Notes: generated from the sequence alone by a model not told the origin. Shown: positions 7,777-18,016, counted from the first letter of the stretch. The stretch: DNA of 49,531 bases from DATNFP01 sp035606335 (GCA_035606335.1 DATNFP010000019.1:1-49531); one strand, 5' to 3'. Program-made: numbers and translations.

Positions 7777-8073
7777 AGTATCAATAGTGGTTTTTAAACG
7801 ATTTAATTTGCATTATACGCCTTACAAATTATTTGCAGGTATACAAAAAATGAATAAAGTCATGCCTACAGGAGTGTACAGCTAATTAAACCAATTACAA
7901 AAAATACAATTAAGTTAAAATCATACTATTGCAAAAGAAAGTGACATTTCATCAATAAAAGATTAAGGAGAAAATGTTTCTTAAATTCTACAAATGCAGG
8001 CTAAAAGAAAAATGAAGAAGGTTGCCTGGGAATGTGCAACCTTCTTCATTTTTATAATCCAGATAATTCCATA
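7777..8073. other. Intergenic region with small ORF and terminator
   Basis: About 300 bases separate the KGG gene from the HAF-repeat protein gene. Both are on the minus strand, so it should hold the KGG promoter; no convincing full promoter is seen. At 7974-8015 on plus there is a 13-codon ORF (MFLKFYKCRLKEK) preceded by AAGGAG at 7965-7970, running straight into the hairpin. Translation is unproven. Confidence 0.4.
8011..8050 (-). terminator. Strong hairpin terminator, probably bidirectional
   Basis: AATGAAGAAGGTTGC (8011-8025) is perfectly complementary to GCAACCTTCTTCATT (8036-8050), a 15-bp stem with a 10-base loop. A T-run follows on both strands (TTTTTCTTTT on minus), so it ends the transcript of the HAF-repeat gene and would also stop plus-strand transcription. 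Confidence 0.88.
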
Positions 8074-10986
8074 TTATTCCTTCATGATCTTATTTTGATA
8101 TAGTGTTATTCCCCTATCGTCTGTAACCTGCAGGACATAGATACCAGGTACGTAAGCAGACATAGGTATCGTAACTGAGCCTGATGCAATAACAACAGTG
8201 TTTCGATACATAACAACGCCTAAAATATTTGTGATTGCTATATGATAAGTAGTCTGCATAACTGAATTAATATCTATGTTAAGGTTTTTATCCAGGTAAA
8301 CGGGATTGGGATATGCGTTGATGCTTACCGTATTATTTGTTATTGTACGCACATCAGAAGGTGAGCCTGCTACAAATATGGTGTCTGTAGAACTTCCGGT
8401 GAGTCCTTTATCTTCGTAAATGACTGTTTTGTAGCCACCACCCGGTAATGGATAGTATGGGTCTATAATGTGGGAAGTAGTTCCGGGAAGTGGTATTGTT
8501 GCGTGAAATTCTCTAACACTATCCCCATAAGCCGCAAATACAGTAAGGTCATATGAACAAGAGCTGGTTCCATTTTCTCTTATTACCTGGTAGGCAAAAG
8601 GATAGGGATTTTTGGTAACTATTGAGTCTCCTTCCATTGCACAAATTCCTGACACGAGAATACTTGAACCCTTTGTCATATCATCTGTGGTTTCAGTATA
8701 AGACCCTGTAAGCGTTTTAGTAACTGCATCGTGGTTGCCATAAGATATAAAACGGTTCTTAATGGTTGTATTATCAGATTCAGATGGCAATGCCGGTCTT
8801 GATAACGACATAGCCCTGTTAGTATTGCTTTGTATCCAGTTCATTAATGAATCAGCATAGTGATAGGTAGTGGCAGTAACCGAATAGCTGGTATCCATAT
8901 CAAACGAATTGGGTAGAGAACTTGTGATCTCTTTTGTATTCAGAGGTGTCAGGTTCGGAGATGTGTTATTAAATCCGGTAGCATTTTGTAGCGCTCGTGT
9001 GCCTCCTGTATCGTTTATAATAAAGTATAGATTTGGCTGCAAAGAAAAATTCAAGTACTTAATGTCAGGACTTATACCTGAAAGTCTCATGGTAGAATAT
9101 TGTGTATTAAGCATTTCTCTTACACTAACTTCGCTAAAGCTCATAAATTTAAGCTGACCTGCATACTTGATGCTATGTATTGAATCCGCTCCGGCTATTT
9201 CATAACCGGAATAAATATTAAAATGCTGACTGGAATCATTTGGATAGTTGGAATCGTAAACAAACATTGTATCATATTGAATAGAAGGATAGTCAAATGG
9301 CAATGTTTGCGGCGTTCTTATTTTATACGGCAAAACTGTATGGTAGCCACCACCTGCTGCCGGGGTAAAGCTTATCGTTATAGCTCTCGGATTGCAATAT
9401 TTAAATGGCAAACGATAAGTATTTTTCAACCTGTAAAGCCCTTCCCATACCGAGCCATCCTTCACAATAGGATAATCATTTGCAATGGTTTTATCAAATT
9501 GTTTCAACCAGCATCGTTCTATTGCCCTAACAAATATTTTATCGACATTATCAATCGTAGAAATATCAGTACCTGCTGGTAATCCAAACCACGATGAAAA
9601 AGTAACGTCATCGAAATATCTTATTAATGATGAATAAGCAAATCCATAACAGTACCCCCCAAAGCTATTTTTGGGCCTTATTGATAAAAATTTATTCCAA
9701 AATGCATGTTTTGCTATACTTTCATAATATGCTTTAGCAAAAGAAGAAGTACTTGTCCCAACATGTAAAGCATCTATTTCAGTGCAAAATCCTTTCCAGC
9801 TTGGACTAATGGAATCAGTCATAGCATTTATTAATTGAGCCGGATTGGTATATTGCTTTAATATAAAACTATCCAACAATGGCGGAGAAGCAACGTTGGC
9901 ATACGGGTCGTATGTCGCGTAGTTTGCGCCAGCCCAATAGTTACTCGACCAAATAGGATTGGTACCTGTATTTGAATTAACCATGCTCCACGTGCCGGTT
10001 TCATAACTAAACCCGGGAATATGATATTCAGATACATTGGGATGATAGATAAATCCTATTGAGTTACCCCTCACAGGATGCACAAAAGAACCAACTATAT
10101 CGCCATTATCATTAATGCCATTAGCTACAGACTGTATACCTGCACTATAGAAAATATTCTTTAACGAATTTATGGTAAGGCTACTTCCCGAAACAGTACC
10201 GGAAAACGCCATCCAAATACCGCTTGTTTGCTTATACTCCCCAACTACTACATTGCTATTATTTATGGCCCAGAAATGAGTGCTATAAGGTGAGCTTACT
10301 ATATTAAAACCTGTTGCATCGTTATACAAATATGGGTAGGTATATGCACCATCAATATAAAAACCGGCTACTGTATTTGCATTGTTAATGCCACCAGCTT
10401 CTGTGTTATAGAAAGCAGGCGATGCATCTTCATATCTTGTTGCCTCCCATTTGCCGGCACCTGAAGGTATTATACTATCGTGCAGAATAAAAAAATAACG
10501 GGTCGATCCACTAAACCAACCAGTGATGTCATCCAGGTTATTTATTTTAAATGGTACAGCAGTAGCCTCTGCAACTCCTGATACTGCTACAATATTTGAT
10601 ATTGAATCAGTTGTAGAATCTACATAAGCTTTAAAAATACTATTAGTGGGGCCACTCGCATATATGACGGCAACACCATGATCATTAATACCAGTCACTT
10701 TTGTATTGGTATAGGAAGATAATGCCGTGTAAGTAAGAGGATTGATCGATATTCTTTTTCCATGACTTGTAATAATAAATCCTACATTGACTCCTGTACT
10801 TAGTGTATAATAACCGCAAACATCTCCCCGCTTATTAATATCATTCACGTAAGTATTGTAGGTATGTCCCGGAAGGCTGAAATCGATGGTCTCTATCATT
10901 TGTGCATTTACAGAAGATGCACAAGCAAGTACAAACACAGATGTACATAAAATGTTTTTGAGGTAAACGAGTAAACAACTTTTCAT
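8074..10986 (-). CDS. Secreted HAF-repeat protein with possible papain-like domain and T9SS type A sorting domain
   Basis: A 970-residue exported protein. Residues 1-29 form a signal peptide (ending VNAQ). Residues about 45-315 hold six HAF-type repeats of the form INxxGxxxGxY (for example INKRGDVCGYY, INDNGDIVGSF), likely a beta-propeller. Residues about 440-585 contain GGYCYGFAYSSL (C446), GGGYHTVLPYKI (H549) and VYDSNYP (D578/N580), the order and spacing of a papain-like Cys-His-Asp/Asn site; this is inference from pattern. A beta-rich region follows, and the last 80 residues are a T9SS type A sorting domain (AYPNPV, then GIYVLQV and a lysine-containing tail). It is a single-gene unit, ended by the hairpin downstream and separated from the next T9SS operon by that operon's own terminator. 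Substrate unknown. Confidence 0.85.
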   Translation of the reverse strand: MKSCLLVYLKNILCTSVFVLACASSVNAQMIETIDFSLPGHTYNTYVNDINKRGDVCGYYTLSTGVNVGFIITSHGKRISINPLTYTALSSYTNTKVTGINDHGVAVIYASGPTNSIFKAYVDSTTDSISNIVAVSGVAEATAVPFKINNLDDITGWFSGSTRYFFILHDSIIPSGAGKWEATRYEDASPAFYNTEAGGINNANTVAGFYIDGAYTYPYLYNDATGFNIVSSPYSTHFWAINNSNVVVGEYKQTSGIWMAFSGTVSGSSLTINSLKNIFYSAGIQSVANGINDNGDIVGSFVHPVRGNSIGFIYHPNVSEYHIPGFSYETGTWSMVNSNTGTNPIWSSNYWAGANYATYDPYANVASPPLLDSFILKQYTNPAQLINAMTDSISPSWKGFCTEIDALHVGTSTSSFAKAYYESIAKHAFWNKFLSIRPKNSFGGYCYGFAYSSLIRYFDDVTFSSWFGLPAGTDISTIDNVDKIFVRAIERCWLKQFDKTIANDYPIVKDGSVWEGLYRLKNTYRLPFKYCNPRAITISFTPAAGGGYHTVLPYKIRTPQTLPFDYPSIQYDTMFVYDSNYPNDSSQHFNIYSGYEIAGADSIHSIKYAGQLKFMSFSEVSVREMLNTQYSTMRLSGISPDIKYLNFSLQPNLYFIINDTGGTRALQNATGFNNTSPNLTPLNTKEITSSLPNSFDMDTSYSVTATTYHYADSLMNWIQSNTNRAMSLSRPALPSESDNTTIKNRFISYGNHDAVTKTLTGSYTETTDDMTKGSSILVSGICAMEGDSIVTKNPYPFAYQVIRENGTSSCSYDLTVFAAYGDSVREFHATIPLPGTTSHIIDPYYPLPGGGYKTVIYEDKGLTGSSTDTIFVAGSPSDVRTITNNTVSINAYPNPVYLDKNLNIDINSVMQTTYHIAITNILGVVMYRNTVVIASGSVTIPMSAYVPGIYVLQVTDDRGITLYQNKIMKE

Positions 10987-11077
10987 AAAATATTATTTAT
11001 ATCATTGCAATTATTTTTATATAAATATAAGTTAATATTTAAAAGCCTGTTATTGTTTTCTTATTAAAAATTAATTA

Positions 11078-11108
11078 GAAAAGCCTTGCAAATAATATCT
11101 GCAAGGCT
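11078..11108 (-). terminator. Terminator of the three-gene T9SS operon
   Basis: AGCCTTGCA (11082-11090) pairs with TGCAAGGCT (11100-11108). On the minus strand the stem is followed by TTTTC. It lies 35 bases beyond the stop of the type B cargo gene. Confidence 0.75.
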
Positions 11109-11143
11109 GAAGGTGATAGAAATTAAAGCGAGAATATTGCGAT

Positions 11144-13753
11144 CTATTTCGTACTAATGAGTGTTACGTTGCCCTTATAATTTTGTTTTACTTCATTTTT
11201 GAAAGCTACTTCTATCATATATATATATACTCCGGGAGGTTGCGCTATCCCGTTAAATTTCCCATCCCATCCTCTTCCATCTGTATTATCGGTCTCAAAT
11301 ATTTTTACTCCCCAGCGATCGAATATCGACATTTGAAAAGCTATTATCCCACGCGATAGTAATTCCCGAGGAAAGAAGTAATCGTTTATGCCATCTCCAT
11401 TTGGTGAGAAGGCATTGGGAATACCTATATAACAATTAGGATTAACAGCAACAGTATCACCTGCTACACAACCATGATCTGATGTTACCATAAGCCAATA
11501 AAAGGCAGGAGTGTTTACAGATATGGATGCAACAGTATCGCCCGTGCTCCATAAATTTGAATAGCTTAATGGTTCACTAAATTGATTAACCAATACAATT
11601 GAAGCATCGCCTGGACAAATAGACGTATCCGCTCCAAGATTAACTTGTGGATAAGGATAAACAGTAATTGTATCTCTAAAAGAGGTATCAGGGCAATGCT
11701 GAGATCGTGTGGTCTCAGTAACGGTAAATGTGCCTGGCACATCAAATGCATGTATCACCGGCCACAGTTCCGATGAACTTCCGTCGCCAAAATTCCATAT
11801 TAACGTTGAACCGAAGCTTGCAAGCGGATAAAAATTTATTGACTCCCCTACACACACAGCTTTTTTATCCAACGTAAAACCAACACGGGGAAATGTATCA
11901 ACGACAACATTCAATGATGCAGAGTCATCGCATGGGAATCCTTGCAGTAATATGTGATAGACGCCGGGTTGTGCATAAGCATGTACCGGATTAATTACAC
12001 CGGATGTACTACTATCTCCGAAATTCCATAAATAAGATGTAAAACCGTGTGAGTTATTGGTAATGTGCAGACTATCTCCCTGGCAAACCACTGTATCTGT
12101 TTTGAATGACGCGTTATAATTAGGAGCTAGCAAGGTGTCTGTTAAAGAAGTATCACATCCGTTTGCAGATTTTATACCCCATATATATACTCCAGGCAAA
12201 ACTCCAAGTATGCTATCTTCACCACTTTTTGAATTGCTTAATAAAACACTTCCGGTTGTATCGGTAAGCGTGTAAGTATATACAGTAGTATCGCCTGCTC
12301 GCGGTCTTATCCATACCATACTATTACCGGCTTTTTTACAGCCAGTATAAACACCTACTTCAGGGAGCGGATCTCTGAAATTAACCGAGAAGGTATCTGT
12401 ATGATGTATGCAGGGCGGAGAAGTATAAGACACGGTATAGATGCCTGTTTTATTTACCATCCTTTGCTCTGATGTGCTACCATCATCCCACACAAAATCC
12501 CAACCGGAAGTATCCGCATGCAACATTGCACTATCATTAAAACATACGTTAACCTGTATTCGATTATTAATTGTATCCCTGACGAATATTGCGAGATTAT
12601 TAGGCAAACCAAAATAAAAATGTGATCCTGTGTCCATTTCTATTGCACTATCTTCATATCTGCAGCTCAGGCCGGCGGCATTGGGAGAGGTGATTGCCCG
12701 TAAATATTGACTATATGGAACGCCAAAATACAGTTTATTATCAGGGCCTATTTTTATATCCGTATATATACAAGGGGCTATTGCTGTTTTTGTAGCACTA
12801 ATAATAGACGCAACTCCCGAACTTATATCGAATTGGTAAATAGAATCGTAATGTGTGTTGTTCGCATATAGTTTCGAGTTGTCTGGAGAAAAGTTGGCAC
12901 CGTAATAAATACTGTAATCGAGGTTTAATGAATTTGAAATGATACCTGTTGCCGGATCAAAGTCATCAAGCTCCAGGCCTTCTCCATAATCGGTATTGCA
13001 CACCGCGATCTTCCTCCTGTTAGGCGACACTTTTATTACACCAAGGCCATAATTAAAAAAAGCGAAGGCCCCTGTATAAGAAAGAACCGGTGTGGTATTT
13101 ATACCCGAGCTTGTTATTTCGTATGATTTAAACAACTTAGCAGTATCTGAATGCACTAAAAGCCACACGTCACAGCGATCTCCTACTACTGCCGTCATTT
13201 TCTCCGTAAGGCCGGAGTCAATTATTATTGCTCTCTTTCCCGGCTCTACATCTCCAAATCCTCCACGAAGACTCATATCTACTATACTGTAGTAAAGTCG
13301 CCCTGCATACTTTGATCCTTCAACACTCGTAAGTGTGAACAAATAATATTTGCCGGGGCTATCAATCATTGGAACTATTACTGCCCCCTGCGTGGTGCTG
13401 GAAGTTGGGGTAACAGTATATGGATTATATGCTTTTCTTACAAGAGGGTCTTCTATAAGGCTATCGCCATTGGGCATAACATTTCCTGCTCTATCCCATA
13501 TTATTGACCCTTCTGTATAAAACAGTAATTGTCCCTTTGCATCACAGATACTTGCACACCCCTCACCAAAGCTGGTAATTTGTGTTTTTAAACCTATAGG
13601 GCTACTTCCATTAAAATCCACACCGCCCTTTGTCCCAAAGGCCCAAACATTACCTTCTTTTTGAGCTCGGCTACTTCCACAGCATAACAGAAACAATATT
13701 GTATAGGAAAGTATCTTCTTATATTGTTCGTACATCCTTTTTGATGTAACCAT
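11144..13753 (-). CDS. Secreted PKD-domain protein with T9SS type B (gliding-type) sorting domain
   Basis: An 869-residue surface or secreted protein. A signal peptide (ending SSRAQ) follows either the first Met or the Met at residue 7. The N-terminal half resembles a WD40-like propeller: NVWAFGTKGGVDFNG, ICDAKGQLLFYTEG and IIWDRAGNVMPNG, then YYLFTLTS and SPNRRKIAV blades. Two PKD domains follow around residues 560-690 (YLWNFGDSS, LIWNFGDGSS), and the end is a CHU_C/type B sorting domain (NAFSPNGDGINDYFF, IFDRWG, WDGKFNG, GVYIYMIEV). Its ATG directly abuts the stop of the upstream gene, so it is the last cistron of a three-gene operon. The first gene of that operon is a paralogue. Such proteins are adhesin-like; ligand unknown. 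Confidence 0.88.
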   Translation of the reverse strand: MVTSKRMYEQYKKILSYTILFLLCCGSSRAQKEGNVWAFGTKGGVDFNGSSPIGLKTQITSFGEGCASICDAKGQLLFYTEGSIIWDRAGNVMPNGDSLIEDPLVRKAYNPYTVTPTSSTTQGAVIVPMIDSPGKYYLFTLTSVEGSKYAGRLYYSIVDMSLRGGFGDVEPGKRAIIIDSGLTEKMTAVVGDRCDVWLLVHSDTAKLFKSYEITSSGINTTPVLSYTGAFAFFNYGLGVIKVSPNRRKIAVCNTDYGEGLELDDFDPATGIISNSLNLDYSIYYGANFSPDNSKLYANNTHYDSIYQFDISSGVASIISATKTAIAPCIYTDIKIGPDNKLYFGVPYSQYLRAITSPNAAGLSCRYEDSAIEMDTGSHFYFGLPNNLAIFVRDTINNRIQVNVCFNDSAMLHADTSGWDFVWDDGSTSEQRMVNKTGIYTVSYTSPPCIHHTDTFSVNFRDPLPEVGVYTGCKKAGNSMVWIRPRAGDTTVYTYTLTDTTGSVLLSNSKSGEDSILGVLPGVYIWGIKSANGCDTSLTDTLLAPNYNASFKTDTVVCQGDSLHITNNSHGFTSYLWNFGDSSTSGVINPVHAYAQPGVYHILLQGFPCDDSASLNVVVDTFPRVGFTLDKKAVCVGESINFYPLASFGSTLIWNFGDGSSSELWPVIHAFDVPGTFTVTETTRSQHCPDTSFRDTITVYPYPQVNLGADTSICPGDASIVLVNQFSEPLSYSNLWSTGDTVASISVNTPAFYWLMVTSDHGCVAGDTVAVNPNCYIGIPNAFSPNGDGINDYFFPRELLSRGIIAFQMSIFDRWGVKIFETDNTDGRGWDGKFNGIAQPPGVYIYMIEVAFKNEVKQNYKGNVTLISTK

Positions 13754-15787
13754 CTATTCAGTTTTTATAATTTTTACTTGTTTGTCTATATTCCCATTTA
13801 CAACCTTTAATAAATATACACCTGCTGCTACCGACTGCATATCTATTTTTATTAAAGGCTGGTCGTAAATCTTATCTGAAATAATTGTTCCCGTTAAAGT
13901 TGATATTTGAATTTGAGTTCGTGCACAATTACCACCGAGCGATATATTTAGAGTCCCGGTTGTAGGATTTGGATATACCAACAGGGAATCATTCAGCGTC
14001 AGATTTCCTATTCCCACATTATCTATTGTGTAGCAGGCAGAGCGTTCAGTGCAGCCATTCTTGGTAAGGACTACCTGGTAGATATCATTTAAGGTTGGTG
14101 TGAAAGAAGCATTTGTAGCCCCGGGAATTGCTTTCCCTGAAAGACAATCCACCCACTGATATGAGGCACTTGCGTCATTAGCAATAAGTGTATTTCCTGA
14201 AACGGTTACAGTAGTGTCGATCATATTCACAAGAGATAAAATGATGATACTGTCGCAGCCATTAAGGCTTACAAGACTATCGTTGAATGTCCCTAATGTA
14301 TAAACCGTTGTTCCGGAAGGGCCAGGCAGAACATAACCGGAACCCGGACAAACTGAATCAGTAACTGTTCTTACTATGGTTATACCGGTGCATGTCTTTA
14401 GCTTTACTATCCAATAGTCATTTTCCAAACCGAAGTTGTGGGTAGCCTTATTACCCGAAGCATCGGATGAAGATGCGCCTCCTAACACAAAAGCCGTATC
14501 CGCTGTTTCTATTGCTGCAAGCGCCTGATCAGAATTAGCCCCTCCCATATCCTTTTGCCATATTATATTGCCTGAAGCGTCCAGGCTTAATGCCCAGTAA
14601 TCGTAATCCATGCTTTTTGCGCCACCCCATGGATTTGTAGTTTTATTTCCTGAACTATCTGAATTAGATGTGCCTGCTGCAAAATAACCACCATCCTGCG
14701 TCTGGATAAAAGAAGACAGTATATCTGTACCATCGCCTCCTAAATTCTGTTGCCATTGTATATTACCGCTATTATCCAGCTTTAATACCCAATAATTATA
14801 AACTCCTGAACACGATAGTGTCTTATCTCCCGAAATACCGGAGTTGGAGCTACCTCCTACTATGTAACCATCATCAGCGGTCTGTTTTACACAATACAAG
14901 AAGTCGCTTTGTGTGCCTCCTATATCTTTCTGCCATTGTATATTGCCTGTATTATCCAGCTTTAGTATCCAATAATCAAAATCAAAACTACCGGCACCTC
15001 CAGCGGGATTTGTTGTTTTGTCACCTGAACTATCCGAATTGGAAGCTCCTCCTAAGATATAGCCACCATCGGTAGTCTGATCGATTGACATGGAGCTATA
15101 ATTAAAGAGAGATAATCCATCACTGTTATCACCCCCAAAATCTTTTTGCCATTGTATATTGCCTGTACTATCCAGCTTTACAATCCAGTAGTCGTTCCCT
15201 CCATTAGATGCCATTGTTTTATCACCCGAGCTATCCGAGTTTGAATACCCTGCCAAAATATAGCCACCATCGGTAGTTTGCTCTATGGCATTAAGATAAT
15301 CGCTGCCAGTACCTCCTATATCTTTTTGCCATTGAATATTGCCTGTACTATCTATTTTTACAACCCAATAGTCGTAATCGTAACTAAAAGCTCCCGATAT
15401 CGGATTGCTTGTTTTATCCCCTGAACTATCAGAATTGGAATAACCTCCTAAAATATATCCACCATCGGACGTCTGTTGTATCATTCGCAATTCATCATCA
15501 TTGTCACCACCTATATCTGTCTGCCATTTAACATTACCTGCGTTATCCATTTTTACCACCCAATAGTTATACAAACCCCAGCACGTATCTGTTTTATTAC
15601 CAGAAACAATTGAACTGGAAATACCTCCTGCTATAAATCCACCATCAGATGTTTGCCTGATGGAATACAATTGGTCATCACTTGAACCACCAAGCTCTTT
15701 TTGCAAAGCCATGTTGGGTGTTTGTGCGTATACTTTTACGCCCATTATACAGCATATGATAAAGACAATAAAGTAACTTTTTCTCAT
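13754..15787 (-). CDS. Secreted seven-repeat (propeller-like) protein with T9SS type A sorting domain
   Basis: A 677-residue exported protein with a signal peptide ending VYAQ. Residues about 28-460 consist of seven repeats of roughly 57-70 residues, each with WQKDIGG, a TTDGGYILGG strand, SNSDSSGDKT and DYWIVKLDSTGNIQ. Seven such units fit a seven-bladed beta-propeller, and the Asp/Ser-rich loops could bind calcium; both are inference. A DSVCPGSGY-containing Ig-like part follows, and the C-terminus is a T9SS type A domain (VYPNPTTGTLNI, then GVYLLKVVNG and KIIKTE). It is the middle gene of the operon: 22 bases after the first cistron and abutting the last. Function beyond binding is not readable. 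Confidence 0.88.
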   Translation of the reverse strand: MRKSYFIVFIICCIMGVKVYAQTPNMALQKELGGSSDDQLYSIRQTSDGGFIAGGISSSIVSGNKTDTCWGLYNYWVVKMDNAGNVKWQTDIGGDNDDELRMIQQTSDGGYILGGYSNSDSSGDKTSNPISGAFSYDYDYWVVKIDSTGNIQWQKDIGGTGSDYLNAIEQTTDGGYILAGYSNSDSSGDKTMASNGGNDYWIVKLDSTGNIQWQKDFGGDNSDGLSLFNYSSMSIDQTTDGGYILGGASNSDSSGDKTTNPAGGAGSFDFDYWILKLDNTGNIQWQKDIGGTQSDFLYCVKQTADDGYIVGGSSNSGISGDKTLSCSGVYNYWVLKLDNSGNIQWQQNLGGDGTDILSSFIQTQDGGYFAAGTSNSDSSGNKTTNPWGGAKSMDYDYWALSLDASGNIIWQKDMGGANSDQALAAIETADTAFVLGGASSSDASGNKATHNFGLENDYWIVKLKTCTGITIVRTVTDSVCPGSGYVLPGPSGTTVYTLGTFNDSLVSLNGCDSIIILSLVNMIDTTVTVSGNTLIANDASASYQWVDCLSGKAIPGATNASFTPTLNDIYQVVLTKNGCTERSACYTIDNVGIGNLTLNDSLLVYPNPTTGTLNISLGGNCARTQIQISTLTGTIISDKIYDQPLIKIDMQSVAAGVYLLKVVNGNIDKQVKIIKTE

Positions 15788-15809
15788 AAATATTTTATTG
15801 GGTAAACCC

Positions 15810-17984
15810 TTAGCGTACCAAAGTCACATCTCCTTGTTTGAAATATTTTTTATGCCCTGTACCACCGTCAAACTTGATCACATACATATAATCTCCTAAC
15901 TCCTGGGGTATATTGTTAAACTTCCCATCCCATCCTTCTGATGGGGAATAGCTCATCCAAACCATCTGGCCCCAACGATTATAAATTGTCAGTAAATAAT
16001 TCATTACGGGACACCCGGGTTGAATAATCGGTTGGAAAAAATCATTTTTCCCATCTCCATTTGGTGAAAACGCCGAGGGCATGTCAAATGCACAATCACA
16101 CAATTGGGTACTAATACTGATGCTATCACTAAATTGACATGGGCCGTCTTTAACCGTTACCCAATACCGGCCCGTATCCTGTACTAACAATGTTGGTTCG
16201 TAAGTGTTATCACTCCATGTCACCAAAGCACCAGCCGGAGCACTTGCATGTAGCGCTATAGATATCGGTTGTCCATTACATATAGAAGTATCATTTCCCA
16301 GGTGTTGAGGATCATTTATAAACGCTATTTTTATCTTTTCTGAGTCACGGCATCCATCATTACTCACATTGAGCGAGTAAGTACCCGATTGTGTAACAGT
16401 ATAAAAACTATCTGTGCTTCCATCCTGCCATAAATAGCCGGCGCCTGGCAGAGACACCTGCAGCGTGTAAGGAAATGGTGGCGAACAGAATGAAGTATCA
16501 TCGCCTAAAGTAAAGGATACATTTATTTTTCTTATTGCAAAGGTGTCTATCCTAACCTTACAATAATCGCTGGAACGTACAATATACATATCCGCCTTTT
16601 TTGCCACTCTTATTGTATCTGTAGTGCTATCGCTCCATAAATAATGAAAATATCCTGAGGGAGCATGCAACACTATGCTATCAATTCCAGGCACACATAT
16701 ACCTTTATCAATTCGGGAATACACCGTGTCTGTAGGGCCAACCAATGGCTTTACAAAATCGGTACCCAGGGCTTGAGACAAACCTTCCGGCCACCCGGTA
16801 GAATAGTCTATTGGAAAGCCAACAACATTATTTACGTAATTGCAGGCAAGTCCCGGCAGATTAGGATTATTTATGCACCCAATATAATTAGTGATGCCGT
16901 CGGGGGCAGCGTTTGCTGTGCAATAAATTTTACCATCGGGCCCCCTTCTTATTTCGCCCACAGCACCGCAGAAACTACATGTTTGAAATGTATCAATTAA
17001 AGGCACCTGCGATGCTAATATTGCTGCGGGGCTGGATAAACTGATATCGTATTGCACAAGTGCACCATTAGGATATGCCGGGCCCCATTGGGAAAGATAT
17101 ACTTTGGAGTTATCCGGTGAAAAAGCTACCGATTCATCGAGAGAAAGGGAGTCAAATTCCATAGGGTTCGAAACAGTCCCGGTGGCAGGGTCAAAATCGT
17201 ATAGTTCCGTACCCAGTGGTGGAATAAAGAGGGTATTTACATCTACCAAAGCCAATTTTTTCCGGTTAGGAGAAAATGCCAGTTCCCCATTGCTGTATGA
17301 GCCAAGAGATGTGAATGTACCTGTTGTAGAGAGAACAGGAGTTTTACTTATGCCATTTACAGTAATGTCATAAGCTTTAAAAACAGTGGCGTCACGTTCA
17401 TGTACCATCAGCCATATATCACAATTATCTCCGGATACACCAGCCATCGCATCATCCAAAAATGAGTCGATAGCAATGTGAGCTTCTGTAGGAACTATAT
17501 CCCCCAGCCCTTTATTCAGCGTCATATCAACGATGGTATAATCCAATCTGAAATCAAAAGTACCAGCTCCGAAAAGCGATGAAAAACCAGATAGCGTAAA
17601 AACGTAGTACTGGTTTGGATTATTTAAAACAGGCAATATTATAACACCTTGCGGGCTGTTATATGAAATGAAACCTCCGGGTCCGTCGGTTCCTGAAGAG
17701 CCGCTGGACCATACAGGATTGTAACAAAAAGGAAGAGGATTCCCATTTCTATCCCAGATAGTATCAGAATTTGTGTAAAATAATAATCTACCCTCAGCAT
17801 CACACACACTGGCAGCGGAATTTATGGCTGCCCATAGCAATTTTGATGTGGTAGGAGTGGGTGAAGGCCCATTAAAATTCAAGCCGCAATACGTAGGAAA
17901 TACCCATACATTATTCTCTTTCTGAGCATATACAAGATGTGGAATCAAGTAAAAAAAAATAATGGACAGGATAATTTTTTTCAT
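15810..17984 (-). CDS. Secreted propeller-like protein with T9SS type B sorting domain
   Basis: A 724-residue exported protein, first cistron of the T9SS operon. A signal peptide ends in VYAQ. The N-terminal half mirrors the 869-residue protein two genes on: NVWVFPTYCGLNFNG, VCDAEGRLLFYTN, IWDRNGNPLP and SPNRKKLALV, so the two are paralogues sharing a WD40-like domain. This copy lacks recognisable PKD domains and instead has Ig-like segments rich in DSTTDTI and WQDGSTDS. The type B sorting domain ends the protein (SAFSPNGDGKNDFFQP, IYNRWGQMVW, GWDGKFNN, GDYMYVIKF). Type B cargo often pairs with PorP/SprF-like outer membrane proteins; none is encoded nearby. A TAATTTTG box on minus (18017-18024) is a candidate promoter element. 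Confidence 0.88.
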   Translation of the reverse strand: MKKIILSIIFFYLIPHLVYAQKENNVWVFPTYCGLNFNGPSPTPTTSKLLWAAINSAASVCDAEGRLLFYTNSDTIWDRNGNPLPFCYNPVWSSGSSGTDGPGGFISYNSPQGVIILPVLNNPNQYYVFTLSGFSSLFGAGTFDFRLDYTIVDMTLNKGLGDIVPTEAHIAIDSFLDDAMAGVSGDNCDIWLMVHERDATVFKAYDITVNGISKTPVLSTTGTFTSLGSYSNGELAFSPNRKKLALVDVNTLFIPPLGTELYDFDPATGTVSNPMEFDSLSLDESVAFSPDNSKVYLSQWGPAYPNGALVQYDISLSSPAAILASQVPLIDTFQTCSFCGAVGEIRRGPDGKIYCTANAAPDGITNYIGCINNPNLPGLACNYVNNVVGFPIDYSTGWPEGLSQALGTDFVKPLVGPTDTVYSRIDKGICVPGIDSIVLHAPSGYFHYLWSDSTTDTIRVAKKADMYIVRSSDYCKVRIDTFAIRKINVSFTLGDDTSFCSPPFPYTLQVSLPGAGYLWQDGSTDSFYTVTQSGTYSLNVSNDGCRDSEKIKIAFINDPQHLGNDTSICNGQPISIALHASAPAGALVTWSDNTYEPTLLVQDTGRYWVTVKDGPCQFSDSISISTQLCDCAFDMPSAFSPNGDGKNDFFQPIIQPGCPVMNYLLTIYNRWGQMVWMSYSPSEGWDGKFNNIPQELGDYMYVIKFDGGTGHKKYFKQGDVTLVR

Positions 17985-18016
17985 TTTTAGACATATTATT
18001 TTTTAGTACCTAAAAA

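Noticed and set aside
13754..15787. Repeat array as a non-coding element
   Set aside because: The DNA repeats are in frame and encode seven protein repeats within one intact T9SS cargo gene.
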